DNA from: Arenicola marina | Lineage: Eukaryota; Annelida; Polychaeta; Arenicolidae | DNA length: 64,000 nt | Reading direction: 5' to 3' | NCBI GenBank assembly: GCA_964019135.1 | Contig: OZ025255.1 | Span: forward strand, 28,025,188-28,089,187 | Shown: positions 1 through 11,300 of the stretch, one piece after another | Layout of the letters: each line of letters starts with the position of its first letter | Numbering within the stretch: the stretch's first letter is position 1 | Notes under the pieces: model-generated | The model's database searches: none | Seen by the model: only the letters and a program-made list of their open reading frames with translations | Told to the model about the DNA's origin: nothing | Made by a program: the position numbers and the translations under genes

Positions 1-443
1 ACCCTTTGGTGAGATACACGTTTAATGGGTTTACTACAGCTTATATATAGCCAGTTCAGACCCAACCCTTTGGTGAGTTACATGTTTAATAGGTTTACTA
101 CAGCTTATAGCCAGTTCAGACCCAAACCTTTGGTGAGATACACGTTTAATAGGTTTACTACAGCTTATAGCCAGTTCAGACCCAACCCTTTGGTGGGATA
201 CACGTTTAATAGGTTTACTACAGCTTATAGCGAGTTCAGACCCAACCCTTTGGTGAGATGCACGTTTAATAGGTTTACTACAGCTTATGACGAGTTCAGA
301 CCCAACCCTTTGGTGAGATACACGTTTAATGGGTTTACTACAGTCTATAGCCAGTTCTGACCCAACCCTTTGGTGAGATACACGTTTAATAGGTTTACTA
401 CAGCTTATAGCCAGTTCAGACCCAACCCTTTGGTGGGATACAA
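1..443. repeat. Minisatellite, 60-bp unit, about 7.4 copies
   Basis: Each 60-base line of this stretch repeats the same phrase containing CCCAACCCTTTGGTGAGATA, with only scattered substitutions. The array begins before the window. Because 60 is a multiple of three, both strands show open frames made of repeated 20-residue blocks; these are by-products of the repeat. Confidence 0.95.
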
Positions 444-774
444 TCTTGGCGTGGGAATAACATACTCCGTGCATATTCTAATGTTACCGTTGACGCAATA
501 TTTTAAAGTTTAAACCCCCAATTACTGTTCGGCGCTCGAGGGTGGCGGGTGTATTTTATATCAATTGACAGCTCATAATAAGGCCCCAGTGTGTCGGTGT
601 CTATTTTGAGTGTGATTCAGCATGATGTAACCATCAGTGAATGTGTCTTTACGTGTCTTTCCAGAACAATCCCAGGCGTCCCTACTACTGACAGCCGTTC
701 AACATTGTTGCCTGCCATTCACGAAACAGAATATTGTACGTGTGTTGTTGCTGAAGCTGCTTTAACCCAAATCC
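444..774. other. Non-coding spacer
   Basis: Unique sequence between two minisatellites. I see no exon with splice sites, no RNA gene and no mobile-element signature. Confidence 0.5.
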
Positions 775-1240
775 TGTGTGGTGACGTCGACGGCTCTACT
801 GCTTTACGACAGGCCCGCCAACAAATTTACGACAGCCACGTCGATGGATTGACGAGAGGCACGTCAATGAATTTACGACAGGAACGTCGAGTGCTTTACG
901 ACTTAACGACAACACGTCGAGTGTTTTACGACAGGCACGTCGAGTGCTTTACGACAGGCACGTCGAGGGCTTTACGGCAACACGTCGAGTGCTTTACGAC
1001 AGGCACGTCGAGTGCTTTACGACAACACGTCGAGTGCTTTACGACAGGCACATCGAGTGCTTTACGACAACACGTAGAGTGCTTTACGACAGGCACGTCG
1101 AGTGCTTTACGACCACACGTAGAGTGCTTTACGACAGGCACGTGGAAGGCTTTACGATAGTTACGTTGAGTGCTTTACGACAGGCACGTCGAGGACTTCA
1201 CGACATGCACGTCGAAGGTTTTACGACTTTAGGACAGGCA
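775..1240. repeat. Minisatellite, alternating 22/23-bp units
   Basis: Units of the form GTGCTTTACGACAGGCACGT alternate with a form carrying ACAACACG in place of ACAGGCACG, giving a roughly 45-bp dimer in the middle of the array. Copies decay toward both edges. The open frames across it are repeat artefacts. Confidence 0.9.
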
Positions 1241-1290
1241 AGATCCGTTGCCGTGGTGTTTTAATTGTAGATCACTACGGATTTCAAGTG

Positions 1291-1512
1291 GAGAAAGGAC
1301 ACTGTGGCTAACAAAGCACTTCAGAAAGAATGGAGAAAGGACGCTGTGGCTAACAAAGCACTTCAGAAAGAATGGAGAAAGGACACTGTGGCTAACAAAG
1401 CACTTCAGAAAGAATGGAGACAGGACACTGTGGCTAACAAAGCACTTCAGAAAGAATGGAGAAAGGACGCTGTGGCTAACAAAGCACTTCAGAAAGAATG
1501 GAGACAGGAAAG
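1291..1512. repeat. Minisatellite, 42-bp unit, about 5.2 copies
   Basis: Five near-identical 42-bp copies of a unit containing GTGGCTAACAAAGCACTTCA. The main variation is A/G in GGACACTG versus GGACGCTG, plus AAAGG versus CAGG. Because 42 is a multiple of three, two plus-strand frames stay open as 14-residue repeats with no family resemblance. Confidence 0.93.
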
Positions 1513-2142
1513 ACGTGCGTGTATGAAATGGGATGCGATGTTACGTGCTTACATTTTTATGGTCACGCCTGTAAACACTATTAAATTTTCGATCGCTCTC
1601 TGTAAGTAATTCCACAGTAGTTCTAAATGACTAATTGTAAAGCTTCACTTGCGTTTTAATAATAGTTTATCAGCATTGAAAATCCGATTTCATGTTTTCT
1701 TTAGAGCATACGATTAGATGCTCAGCGCGCTCGCGAGGCGTACTTACGAAGTATGTGTGGTAAGAGGCGGTGGGCTCTACACGTCAATAAACTGGTATTT
1801 GTATCTGACACTCTTGTCTTTGTTGATCATTGCAGTCTGGTTAGATATTTAAGAAAAGAAGTGAAAAGCAGACCTGTTTGATAAGTTTTCACTAGTGTCG
1901 CCGTGTTAAACGTTTCTCAATCGCGAGATATTTAAGTGCTGCTCAGTTAAATGTTTTACATTAGTGTCACCCCGTTGGAAGTTTATCAATCGGGCGATAT
2001 TAAGAGTTACTGTTAAAGCGGACACGTGACCTATTTATTGACACCCCTCCCCAGACTCCATGTCGGTGATGGCCGGTGTGATTCAACAATACGACTGAAC
2101 CACGCTTATAAAGATACACAACACAGGATGGTTATTGTAACA
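1513..2142. other. Non-coding stretch downstream of MRPL24
   Basis: AT-rich unique sequence beyond the 3' end of the minus-strand MRPL24 gene. Two short related phrases (TCAATCGCGAGATATTTAAG near 1918 and TCAATCGGGCGATATTAAG near 1986) suggest an old local duplication. No coding exon is visible. Confidence 0.5.
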
Positions 2143-2148
2143 TTTATT
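2143..2148 (-). terminator. Probable MRPL24 polyadenylation signal
   Basis: Plus-strand TTTATT reads AATAAA on the minus strand, 84 bases downstream of the MRPL24 stop codon. The position suits a short 3' UTR. No cleavage site can be proven from sequence alone. Confidence 0.5.
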
Positions 2149-2231
2149 CTTCAGTACAAATCATTCAGACACTTGTTTCCCACTCGTCCGCCCTTCAGTC
2201 ACTCGACAGCTTACATAGTATAGATAATCCT

Positions 2232-2368
2232 TTAATACCAATATGTCTTCGCTCGTTTTCGATCGTCCGTCAGTGATAACGATTCTAGTATTTCCTGATC
2301 GAATGTCACCAGCTGAGGTTTGAAGGTCACTTGTGTCAGCTCCTTCTCTGTGGTGTCCTTATCTGACT
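2232..2368 (-). CDS. MRPL24: MRPL24 coding exon 5 (residues 197-241) with stop
   Basis: Acceptor TGTTACAG precedes AGTCAGAT. With the phase-1 G from exon 4 this reads ESDKDTTEKELTQVTF and ends RAKTYWY, then TAA. The KDT segment and the YWY terminus match the C-terminus of animal MRPL24. Confidence 0.88.
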
Positions 2369-5300
2369 CTGTAACAGGCGAGAAAAGAAATATTAAACCA
2401 GCAGCTGGGACAGATGCGCGCTACGCACGGAGGTCTCTTCTGGTCAAGTCCCAATCGACATGATGTGGCCATTCGTAACTAATGTATGTACCTTTATCCG
2501 CGTTTATTATGGCCTTTATAGATGAATTATGCCAAGCAATGCTAAGAAAAGAACGTTATGAAGGCTTTCACCCACTTAAAGGACGCCACTAATTCGCAAT
2601 CCTTTACTGAAATGTATATCATCGTCAAACCCCAAAGGCAATTAATCATCCAAAAATCACGGTATATATGATACCGTATCCATGGTACCATTATAGGTGT
2701 CCGGGTTGACCAAGTCTCTCTGGCCTAGACTGACCATTATAGGTGTCTAGGTTGACCAAGTCTCTCTGGCCTAGACTGACCATTATAGGTGTCCGGGTTG
2801 ACCAAGTCTCCCTGGCCTAGACTCACCATTATAGGTGTCCGGGTTGATCAAGTCTCACTGGCCTAGACTGACCATTATCGGTGTCTAGGTTGACCAAGTC
2901 TCCCTGGCCTAGACTGACCATTATAGGTGTCTAGGTTGACCAAGTCTCTCTGGCCTAGACTGACCATTATAGGTGTGTGGGTTGACCAAGTCTCCCTGGC
3001 CTAGACTGACCATTATAGGTGTCTAGGTTGACCAAGTCTCCCTGGCCTAGACTCACCATTATAGGTGTCTGGGTTGACCAAGTCTCCCTGGCCTAGACTC
3101 ACCATTATAGGTGTCTAGGTTGACCAAGTCTCCCTGGCCTAGACTCACCATTATAGGTGTCTAGGTTGACCAAGTCTCCCTGGCCTAGACTCACCATTAT
3201 AGGTGTCTAGGTTGACCAAGTCTCCCTGGCCTAGACTGACCATTATAGGTGTCTGGGTTGACCAAGTCTCTCTGGCCTAGACTCACCATTATAGGTGTCT
3301 GGGTTGACCAAGTCTCCCTGGCCTAGACTCACCATTATAGGTGTCTGGGTTGACCAAGTCTCCCTGGCCTAGACTGACCATTATAGGTGTCTAGGTTGAC
3401 CAAGTCTCTCTGGCCTAGACTCACCATTATAGGTGTCTGGGTTGACCAAGTCTCCCTGGCCTAGACTCACCATTATAGGTGTCTGGGTTGACCAAGTCTC
3501 CCTGGCCTAGACTCACCATTATAGGTGTCTGGGTTGACCAAGTCTCCCTGGCCTAGACTGACCATTATAGGTGTCTAGGTTGACCAAGTCTCTCTGGCCT
3601 AGACTGACCATTATAAGTGTCTAGGTTGACCAAGTCTCCCTGGCCTAGACTGACCATTATAGGTGTCTAGGTTGACCAAGTCTCCCTGGCCTAGACTCAC
3701 CATTATAGGTGTCTAGGTTGACCAAGTCTCTCTGGCCTAGACTGACCATTATAGGTGTCTAGGTTGACCAAGTCTCCCTGGCCTAGACTGACCATTATAG
3801 GTGTCTAGGTTTACCAAGTCTCCCTGGCCTAGACTGACCATTATAGGTGTCCGGGTTGACCAAGTCTCCCTGGCCTAGACTGACCATTATAGGTGTCTAG
3901 GTTGACCAAGTCTCTCTGGCCTAGACTCACCATTATAGGTGTCTGGGTTGACCAAGTCTCCCTAGCCTAGACTGACCATTATAGGTGTCTAGGTTGACCA
4001 AGTCTCTCTGGCCTAGACTCACCATTATAGGTGTCTGGGTTGACCAAGTCTCCCTGGCCTAGACTCACCATTATAGGTGTCTGGGTTGACTAAGTATCCC
4101 TGGCCTAGACTCACCATTATAGGTGTCTGGGTTGACCAAGTCTCCCTGGCCCAGACTCACCATTATAGGTGTCTGGGTTGACTAAGTCTCCCTGGCCTAG
4201 ACTCACCATTATAGGTGTCTGGGTTGACCAAGTCTCCCTGGCCTAGACTCACCATTATAGGTGTGTGGGTTGACCAAGTCTCCCTGGCCTAGACTGACCA
4301 TTATAGGTGTCTAGGTTGACCAAGTCTCCCTGGCCTAGACTCACCATTATATGTGTCTGGGTTGACTAAGTCTCCCTGGCCTAGACTCACCATTATAGGT
4401 GTCTGGGTTGACCAAGTCTCCCTGGCCTAGACTCACCATTATAGGTGTCTGGGTTGACCAATTCTCCCTGGCCTAGACTGACCATTATAGGTGTGTGGGT
4501 TGACCAAGTCTCCCTGGCCTGGACTCACCATTATAGGTGTCTGGGTTGACCAATTCTCCTTGGCCTAGACTCACCATTATAGGTGTCTGGGTTGACCAAG
4601 TGTCACTGGCCTAGACTCACAATTATAGGTGTCTGGGTTGACCAAGTCTCCCTGGCCTAGACTGACCATTATAGGTGTCTGGGTTGACCAAGTCTCCCTG
4701 GCCTAGACTCACCATTATAGGTGTCTGGGTTGACCAAGACTCCCTGGCCTAGACTCACCATTATAGGTGTCTGGGTTGACCAAGTCTGTCTGGCCTAGAC
4801 TCACCATTATAGGTGTCTGGGTTGACCAAGTCTCCCTGGCCTAGACTCACCATTATAGGTGTCCGGGTTGACCAATTCTCCCTGGCCTAGACTCACCATT
4901 ATAGGTGTCTGGGTTGACCAAGTGTCACTGGCCTAGACTCACAATTATAGGTGTCCGGGTTGACCAATTCTCCCTGGCCTAGACTCACCATTATAGTTGT
5001 CCGGATTGACGAAGTCCTCCAGCTCCCTGGCACCGCTCGGCAGTGGGATGATGCGGCCCGTGTGGACGGCCACTCGCACCTTGTCTCCGGCCTCCGTGTA
5101 TCGCCACTCCACCTCTGTGGGCTGACTGCTCACAGGACACGCCAAGACAGACAGACACGTTTGTACAGGTCACAGACACACCGACACACAGACAGACAGC
5201 TGTTACCTTACAGTATAACAGTAATAATCTAGTTATCGCTCGCAAAAGAAAATCTTATCACTATATTTATCAATTTAGAACTCACATCTCTCGAAGAAAT

Positions 5301-8300
5301 ATAGCTGTAGGGCAAGGCATATTGATGATTTAAGTTTATGATACATCATGATATTGTCGCGACGTATTCTCATAATATATTCATAACATCTTGTCTCGCT
5401 CCCCATGTTGAAGGGGAGTTGAAGAGATGCAAAATCCAAGATGGCCGCTTGTGAACAAACTAGGAGAGTATTTTCATCTGTTTAGTATATTTTTTCTCAG
5501 AGTACCTATAATGTTACAATTACCAGTTCATTTATCTTGATATATCTAGGGTATGGATTTTATATTTGTATACAATAATGCCCGGATGAGAGACTGATTA
5601 ATGGTCTCACTTGTCAGACGGGTCCACAAGTCGGACTTGCGTGGTGACCAGCAGAGGGCGCTCTCTCATTTGACAGATAGGCACCATGTCCGGGTGCTGG
5701 GAAGCCACGCTGTAGTCCTGTAACGAGGCGACGGGGAGAAGGTAACCATCAACAAACACAGGCACAGAACATTACAGGACGTAGATATATGTGGTTGGTT
5801 GTATATTCAGGAAGCTTTAACCACTGTTGATCACATCGCGTCAATGAGAGAAGGAAGGGAAAGTGGAGCCATGTCCCCCGGGGTAACCCCCTACTCTTTG
5901 CGAAGAAGGACTTGGTATCTATATCCTGCGACCACACAGACATGGCCACAGCGGGGCTCGAACCACCGATCCACGTGCCGTTAGGCTCTCAGGTGGCCAG
6001 GGTGCTCAAGGCGAGCGTTCTAACCCACTGAGCTATCGGGCCGGCCCTAGATATATGTGGACTACGAAAGGGAAGAGTTTGGACTTGAGGGGTGATACAA
6101 ACGTCCAGCGTATTATAATGACAGGTTTCCAGCAGCTTAAGCTTAAATTCCGAAGAATTTTGTCCCTCGGTTAGTCTAATGACTCCAACGATTATGAAAA
6201 TACACACAAGACAAGTGTTTGAATGTAGAATAGATCTGAGACAAGCCAACACTATATATGCAGTTCTACAACGGACAGATGGCTCAAGCTTTCCCGGCGG
6301 GAAATTGCAACGATAGTTGGCCGCCCCACAAAAACTAAATACATACGCAGTTCAGGCCTTCGACGTACACCCAGTTCCGTTCCTTGATGATAGAGTTGAT
6401 GATGCCTTGTTTGCCTTTGTCTCTGCCCACCAGAATCTCCACCTGGATAAAGAAAAGTAAGCACAGGTGGCAGTCAGAGAGTGTCGCCAATGTAACAGCT
6501 TGACCAAGGCAGCAGCAAGGTGCTTTGCTGAACATGAATGCTAAATCGGGCCAAAAACCCTTGCAGGACAATGAAATGGGGTTGGGCGAAAATTGCTGGA
6601 GCTAGGGTTCGAACCCACGACCAGTTGATCCGCTGCAGCTCGACCTGCTTACCCACTGAGTTAGGCAGGCACCCCGTCGGCCCGGGATGGATAGTTTGTA
6701 GGCCGCTCTGGTCACGATCGATTCTAGGTCGGTAGCAGGGTAGCAGTGTACATTAATCACAAGTTACCTCCAGGACAAGACGTCGTCCTCGGTACATCGC
6801 GGCAGTGGCACATGGTGTCTTATACAGTCTAGCTTATCCAGCGTTTAAGTGTTAAAAAGAAATACCTTACTACATATAGACTACATATAGACTACTAAGT
6901 TAAGATCAAAACTATGTTTGCCAATCCTCAGTTCAATGGATGCGGGAAATCTCAACCGACACGTTGTTTCCTGGCGGTACCCGCGCGTAGTTCCAAATGT
7001 GCGTTCAGCTGCAGATCCTATGCAGTCTAAGTTACGCCTGTTCGGGCGTCATTTGGCATTGCTACCATAGTGAATGCATATTGTGGTTGGTTATTCAGGG
7101 CGCTTTAACTACTTTTGTTCATATCGCGTCAATGGGAGAAGGATGGGAGAGTGGAGCCATGTCACCGGGGGTAACCCCCTACTGTTTACGAAGAAAGACA
7201 TGGGATCTTTATCCTGCGACCACACAGATGTGGCCACAGCAGGGCTCGAACCACCGATCCATGTGCCGTTAGGCTCTCAGGTGACCAGAGCACTTAATGC
7301 GAGCGCTCTAGCCTAAAGCTCTAGCCCGAAGACGAATGGCAATGGTGATCTGAGGTGCTTTTCTCACTTCTATTTTCCAATGTCCACTGACCAGCTCCAC
7401 AATCCAAACTTTACATTGCGATACAAATTAATATTTCTTTGGATAAAAACAATGGCTTAGAAAGTGGTTTTTAATAGTTTTATTAACGACACACGTATTG
7501 GCATTCCATAACATCACGTCATTCCTGGAGAGCACTGATATTTTAAAATACGAGAGACAAGCATCATTCATTGTTCTTTATGGTAACAATTTCATGATTA
7601 AGATTATTCGGAAAATATGCGACATAATTGCATAGGTCTTAACGCCAAGAAAAGAATGCTAACTGCATTAACTTTACAAGCTCTTTAATATAATATGCAG
7701 AACTACAGCAATTCATACATCATTTACCAGATTTAGGTGGATACGGTAATGTTGTCATGGCAACGAACCAGAGAAAACAGCCACAAGACGCCATATTCAC
7801 GTAATTTGCATAGAAAACATGTAACCAGTTCTACCTTCAACGAGCCAATAATCGTCAAAATAATGAGACATCCGGCAAAAAGTGTAAATAGACACTATGA
7901 ATATAAGTCTAAAATAATATTACTCAGTCTTCTATTGTTTGTAAAATGTTTCACACGTATTTTAATCCTTCACATGCGAGAAAAGCGTTATTATGCACAA
8001 AAAACACACATTCATGTTTACGCCATTGTCATAGCGAACGATTGTTGTCGTCGCGGGACGAGGTAAGTCTGTTGTACATACCAGAAAGCACCAGAGTTAC
8101 CAGACCACTGGGTCGGGTCATAATTCAGCTCGATGATACCTACTCTCTAACGTCAGACACACGAGGACTCTCTTGGCACATAAGTATACCCTGACTAGCT
8201 GCATTTCAAACGAAAATCATCATTTGAGGGTATCCAAGTAGCATTTGGTCACATCGAAAACATGTTACAACCTCGTGACTTCGTAGCATGGTCTTGAGAT

Positions 8301-11300
8301 AAATATAGATGGTAATACTGATATATCTACGCCACGAAACCGCTTCAATCAACGTGTATAATAACTTAGTAAATAGGTCATCTCCGTAGTCATTATCAGA
8401 CCACAAGTCAATATCAAGCATCGCGACCTTGATTAATGTCAGTGCTCCATATAGACGGGCCCTTGAGATGCTACAGTAGATAGAAGTATTAATTGCCGAT
8501 ATTAGTTAATGGATCATAAAGCTGAGCTGTGCGCCTGCAGGAATTCTTCATAATACATTGTTCCACAGGAACAGGCTGTAATAGCCAGAGGTAGGCGATC
8601 GTGGTGCACGGAATTTGAAAGGGGGGAAGTAAGGTATATCTTAGGGTCTGAAATGGATAGGGGGGGGGGCACGTGTCCCCTGTGCCCCCACCCCTGGTAA
8701 GCGGACACATAATTTTAAAAGGGTGGTGGGGGGTACAGATATATCTTAGGGTCTGAAAGAGGGGGCACGTGCCCCCTGCCCCCCCCCCCCCACCTTCCCC
8801 TCTGGAGATGTGAGTGATGAGACAAGATATAATCGCTTTAAAGACAATGGCAAAGATATGGAAATAAGGGCAACATCCCAAGCTGGCTTCACAGAAGGTT
8901 CAGACTGACGGATGCGAGGTTTGCTACAGCTGTCTAACTAAGATCCCCTGGAGTGTAAAATCCCTTCACGGAGAAGCAAACTAGAAACAAATCGAAATAA
9001 AAATTCAAACCGTTTTTTGCTCATTCTTGACACTTCACTTACCAATAACTCTCAAAAAGCGGAACTCACTGGGAACAAGCAGGCCCTCGAGGGGCCGGGG
9101 GGGGGTCACTTCAACCAGGGGCTTCACCAGCACGTGCAGCGGGAGGTTAGTTGCAGTGTGGTCCAAAACATGTTGCCCAAGCAGTCACTAGCGTTCGCAA
9201 AAAAAACAAAAAACGAAACTAGCACGGAAGAGAGTGTCCTCGGTGTAGTTACAAGACACAGGGATGCCAGTGGGTCTCTATAACCGGCACGTTGACGGCG
9301 CACAGCGACCAGGCATAGATAGATAGGCATGATGGCTGCCTCAAATAGACCAGGGTCGAGGTCGACCGACCCTCAATCAAGTGAGTGAGGGTAGAGCATG
9401 GTTGAGATCGACCCTCAATCAAGTGAGCGAGAGGGCACAGACGGCCACGACCTCACTTGAAGTCCGGGTGGGCGGGGAAGTTACACCCCCAGTGCTTGAC
9501 GACCACGGAGGCAGCGTACTGGCCGGCCCGGAGACAGTCCTCGAGAGGAGCGCCCCGCACCTGCTGCGACAGGAACCCCCCGACGAAGGCGTCGCCGCAG
9601 CCGTTCGTGTCCCGGATGTCGGCCTTGCGCACGGGGATGATGGGGTGCTCGCTGACCCGCCCGTCCACGGCCACGACGGTCGGGTCGACGCCTTGGGTGA
9701 AGACCACCATGCGGCTCCGGCCGCCGCTCTTGGCCTGGGGCAGCGCCGCCGTCCGCAGCGCCATCTCGCGAATGTCGTCCGTCTCGATGCCGCGCTCTCG
9801 GCAAAACTCGGCCGCTTCCGTCTCGTTGCCGAAGAGGATGTCGATGTACGGGGTGATGTCGGGCTTCTTGGCGGCGAAGTACTTGCAGAGGAAGGGGGCC
9901 GACAGGTTCATGGCCAGCACCTTGTCGTGTTCCGCCGCGTGCTGCGCCACGTCGAAGATGGCCTGGTTGCACACGGGGAACACGAACCCGCCGATGTAAT
10001 AGAAGCGCGCCTTCTCCACCAGGGACCACGTCTCCGGAAGCTCCAGCCAATCGTGCCGGAAGTAGTCGGCGGCGCCGAGGTGGGCCACCAGCGAGCGGTT
10101 CTCCCCCGTGATGACGGCGCCGCACACCCCGGTCGGCAGGGACTCGCACAACTGGTAGTGGACGTTCACCCCGGCCTCACGCGCCTTCTCCTCCAGGATC
10201 CGACCCCGCTCGTCGCTACCCACGCACCCCAGGAACGTCGTCGCCAGCGGCCGTCCCAGCATCCACTGCGCCACGCGGATGCTGTTTTGCGTGGCGCCCC
10301 CTGCCAAGTAGTCGGGGTGGAGATTGGCCATCATGTCTTGAAACATGGGCATTTGGCGGGGTCCGGCGATAATGGCGTCGTTCGCCTTCAGGCCGTACTT
10401 CTCCAGGAAGTGGGTGTCAGCCCGTACAGTGATGTCCAGCAACGGGTTGCCGATGCCTAGCAACACACCCTCCGCGATATCCTCGGCGGCCATCTTGTCG
10501 ACCGTTGTGGAGTGGAAGCTTCGGCTGAGTAGCGCGCCCGGCACACGGCTATTGCAACGCTGGCCTAAGGGGTTGCCACGGTTTCGGGTGCCAGAGAGGA
10601 GCGAGAGGCCACGCGTGAAGGGGCTGGCGCGGTCAGGGTCGGAGTAACGTCCAGGGCCAGGCTGTGAACTAGGCCAAGGGATACAGTCACTGGCCGCTGA
10701 GGTACATTCAACCTACAACAGTACATACAACACCGACTCAGTATCGTCATACATGCGCAACGCACACTGAGTACGTATGTTAGGGTCCAAAACGTCATAG
10801 TGACGAAAACGTCAGATCACACGGTCTGAGCCATCTAGGAGCAAATGTACAGTTTCACACTGTGCCTCGATCGCAGTGTCTGTTGACGGGGGCTATGAAT
10901 ATATGAGACAGTAACTCTTCAGTTTCAGATATATTTAAGTGCTTTCATAAACGATGGAATATGGGTATCGCCCCCCCACCCCCTCCCTCCGGGTCCATCC
11001 CTTGAAACCTTCTAGTCCAAGAAACCTTAGATTTCCTTATTTTCCTGCGCCTTAATTCGTAAATATCGGCCCCCAAGAGGTCTCCAATTGTCAATCAATT
11101 AATCCTTTCGCCCCGAGTGGCCCCGCCCCGTCTTCTTCAGAAACGCCACGCAGGGTTGTGTGAGCGATAAGCGGGATGGTTGAAATTAAACTTTTAACTG
11201 TATATTTCATTCTACCAAGGTATGACGTTTTGGTCACTATGACGTTTTGGGTTCTAACATACGTACACCCCGCCGTGCACAACACCCGCAGAGTACACAT

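Noticed and set aside
5799..5984. Short protein frames inside the SINE copies
   Set aside because: They recur in every SINE copy and contain the tRNA-like promoter boxes; not genes.
6010..6047. Functional tRNA gene from the A and B boxes
   Set aside because: Box spacing is too long and no acceptor-stem pairing is seen; it is a SINE head.
9381..10460. Plus-strand frame of 359 codons opposite the kinase gene
   Set aside because: GC-rich antisense shadow of the adenosine kinase-like CDS; no family resemblance.
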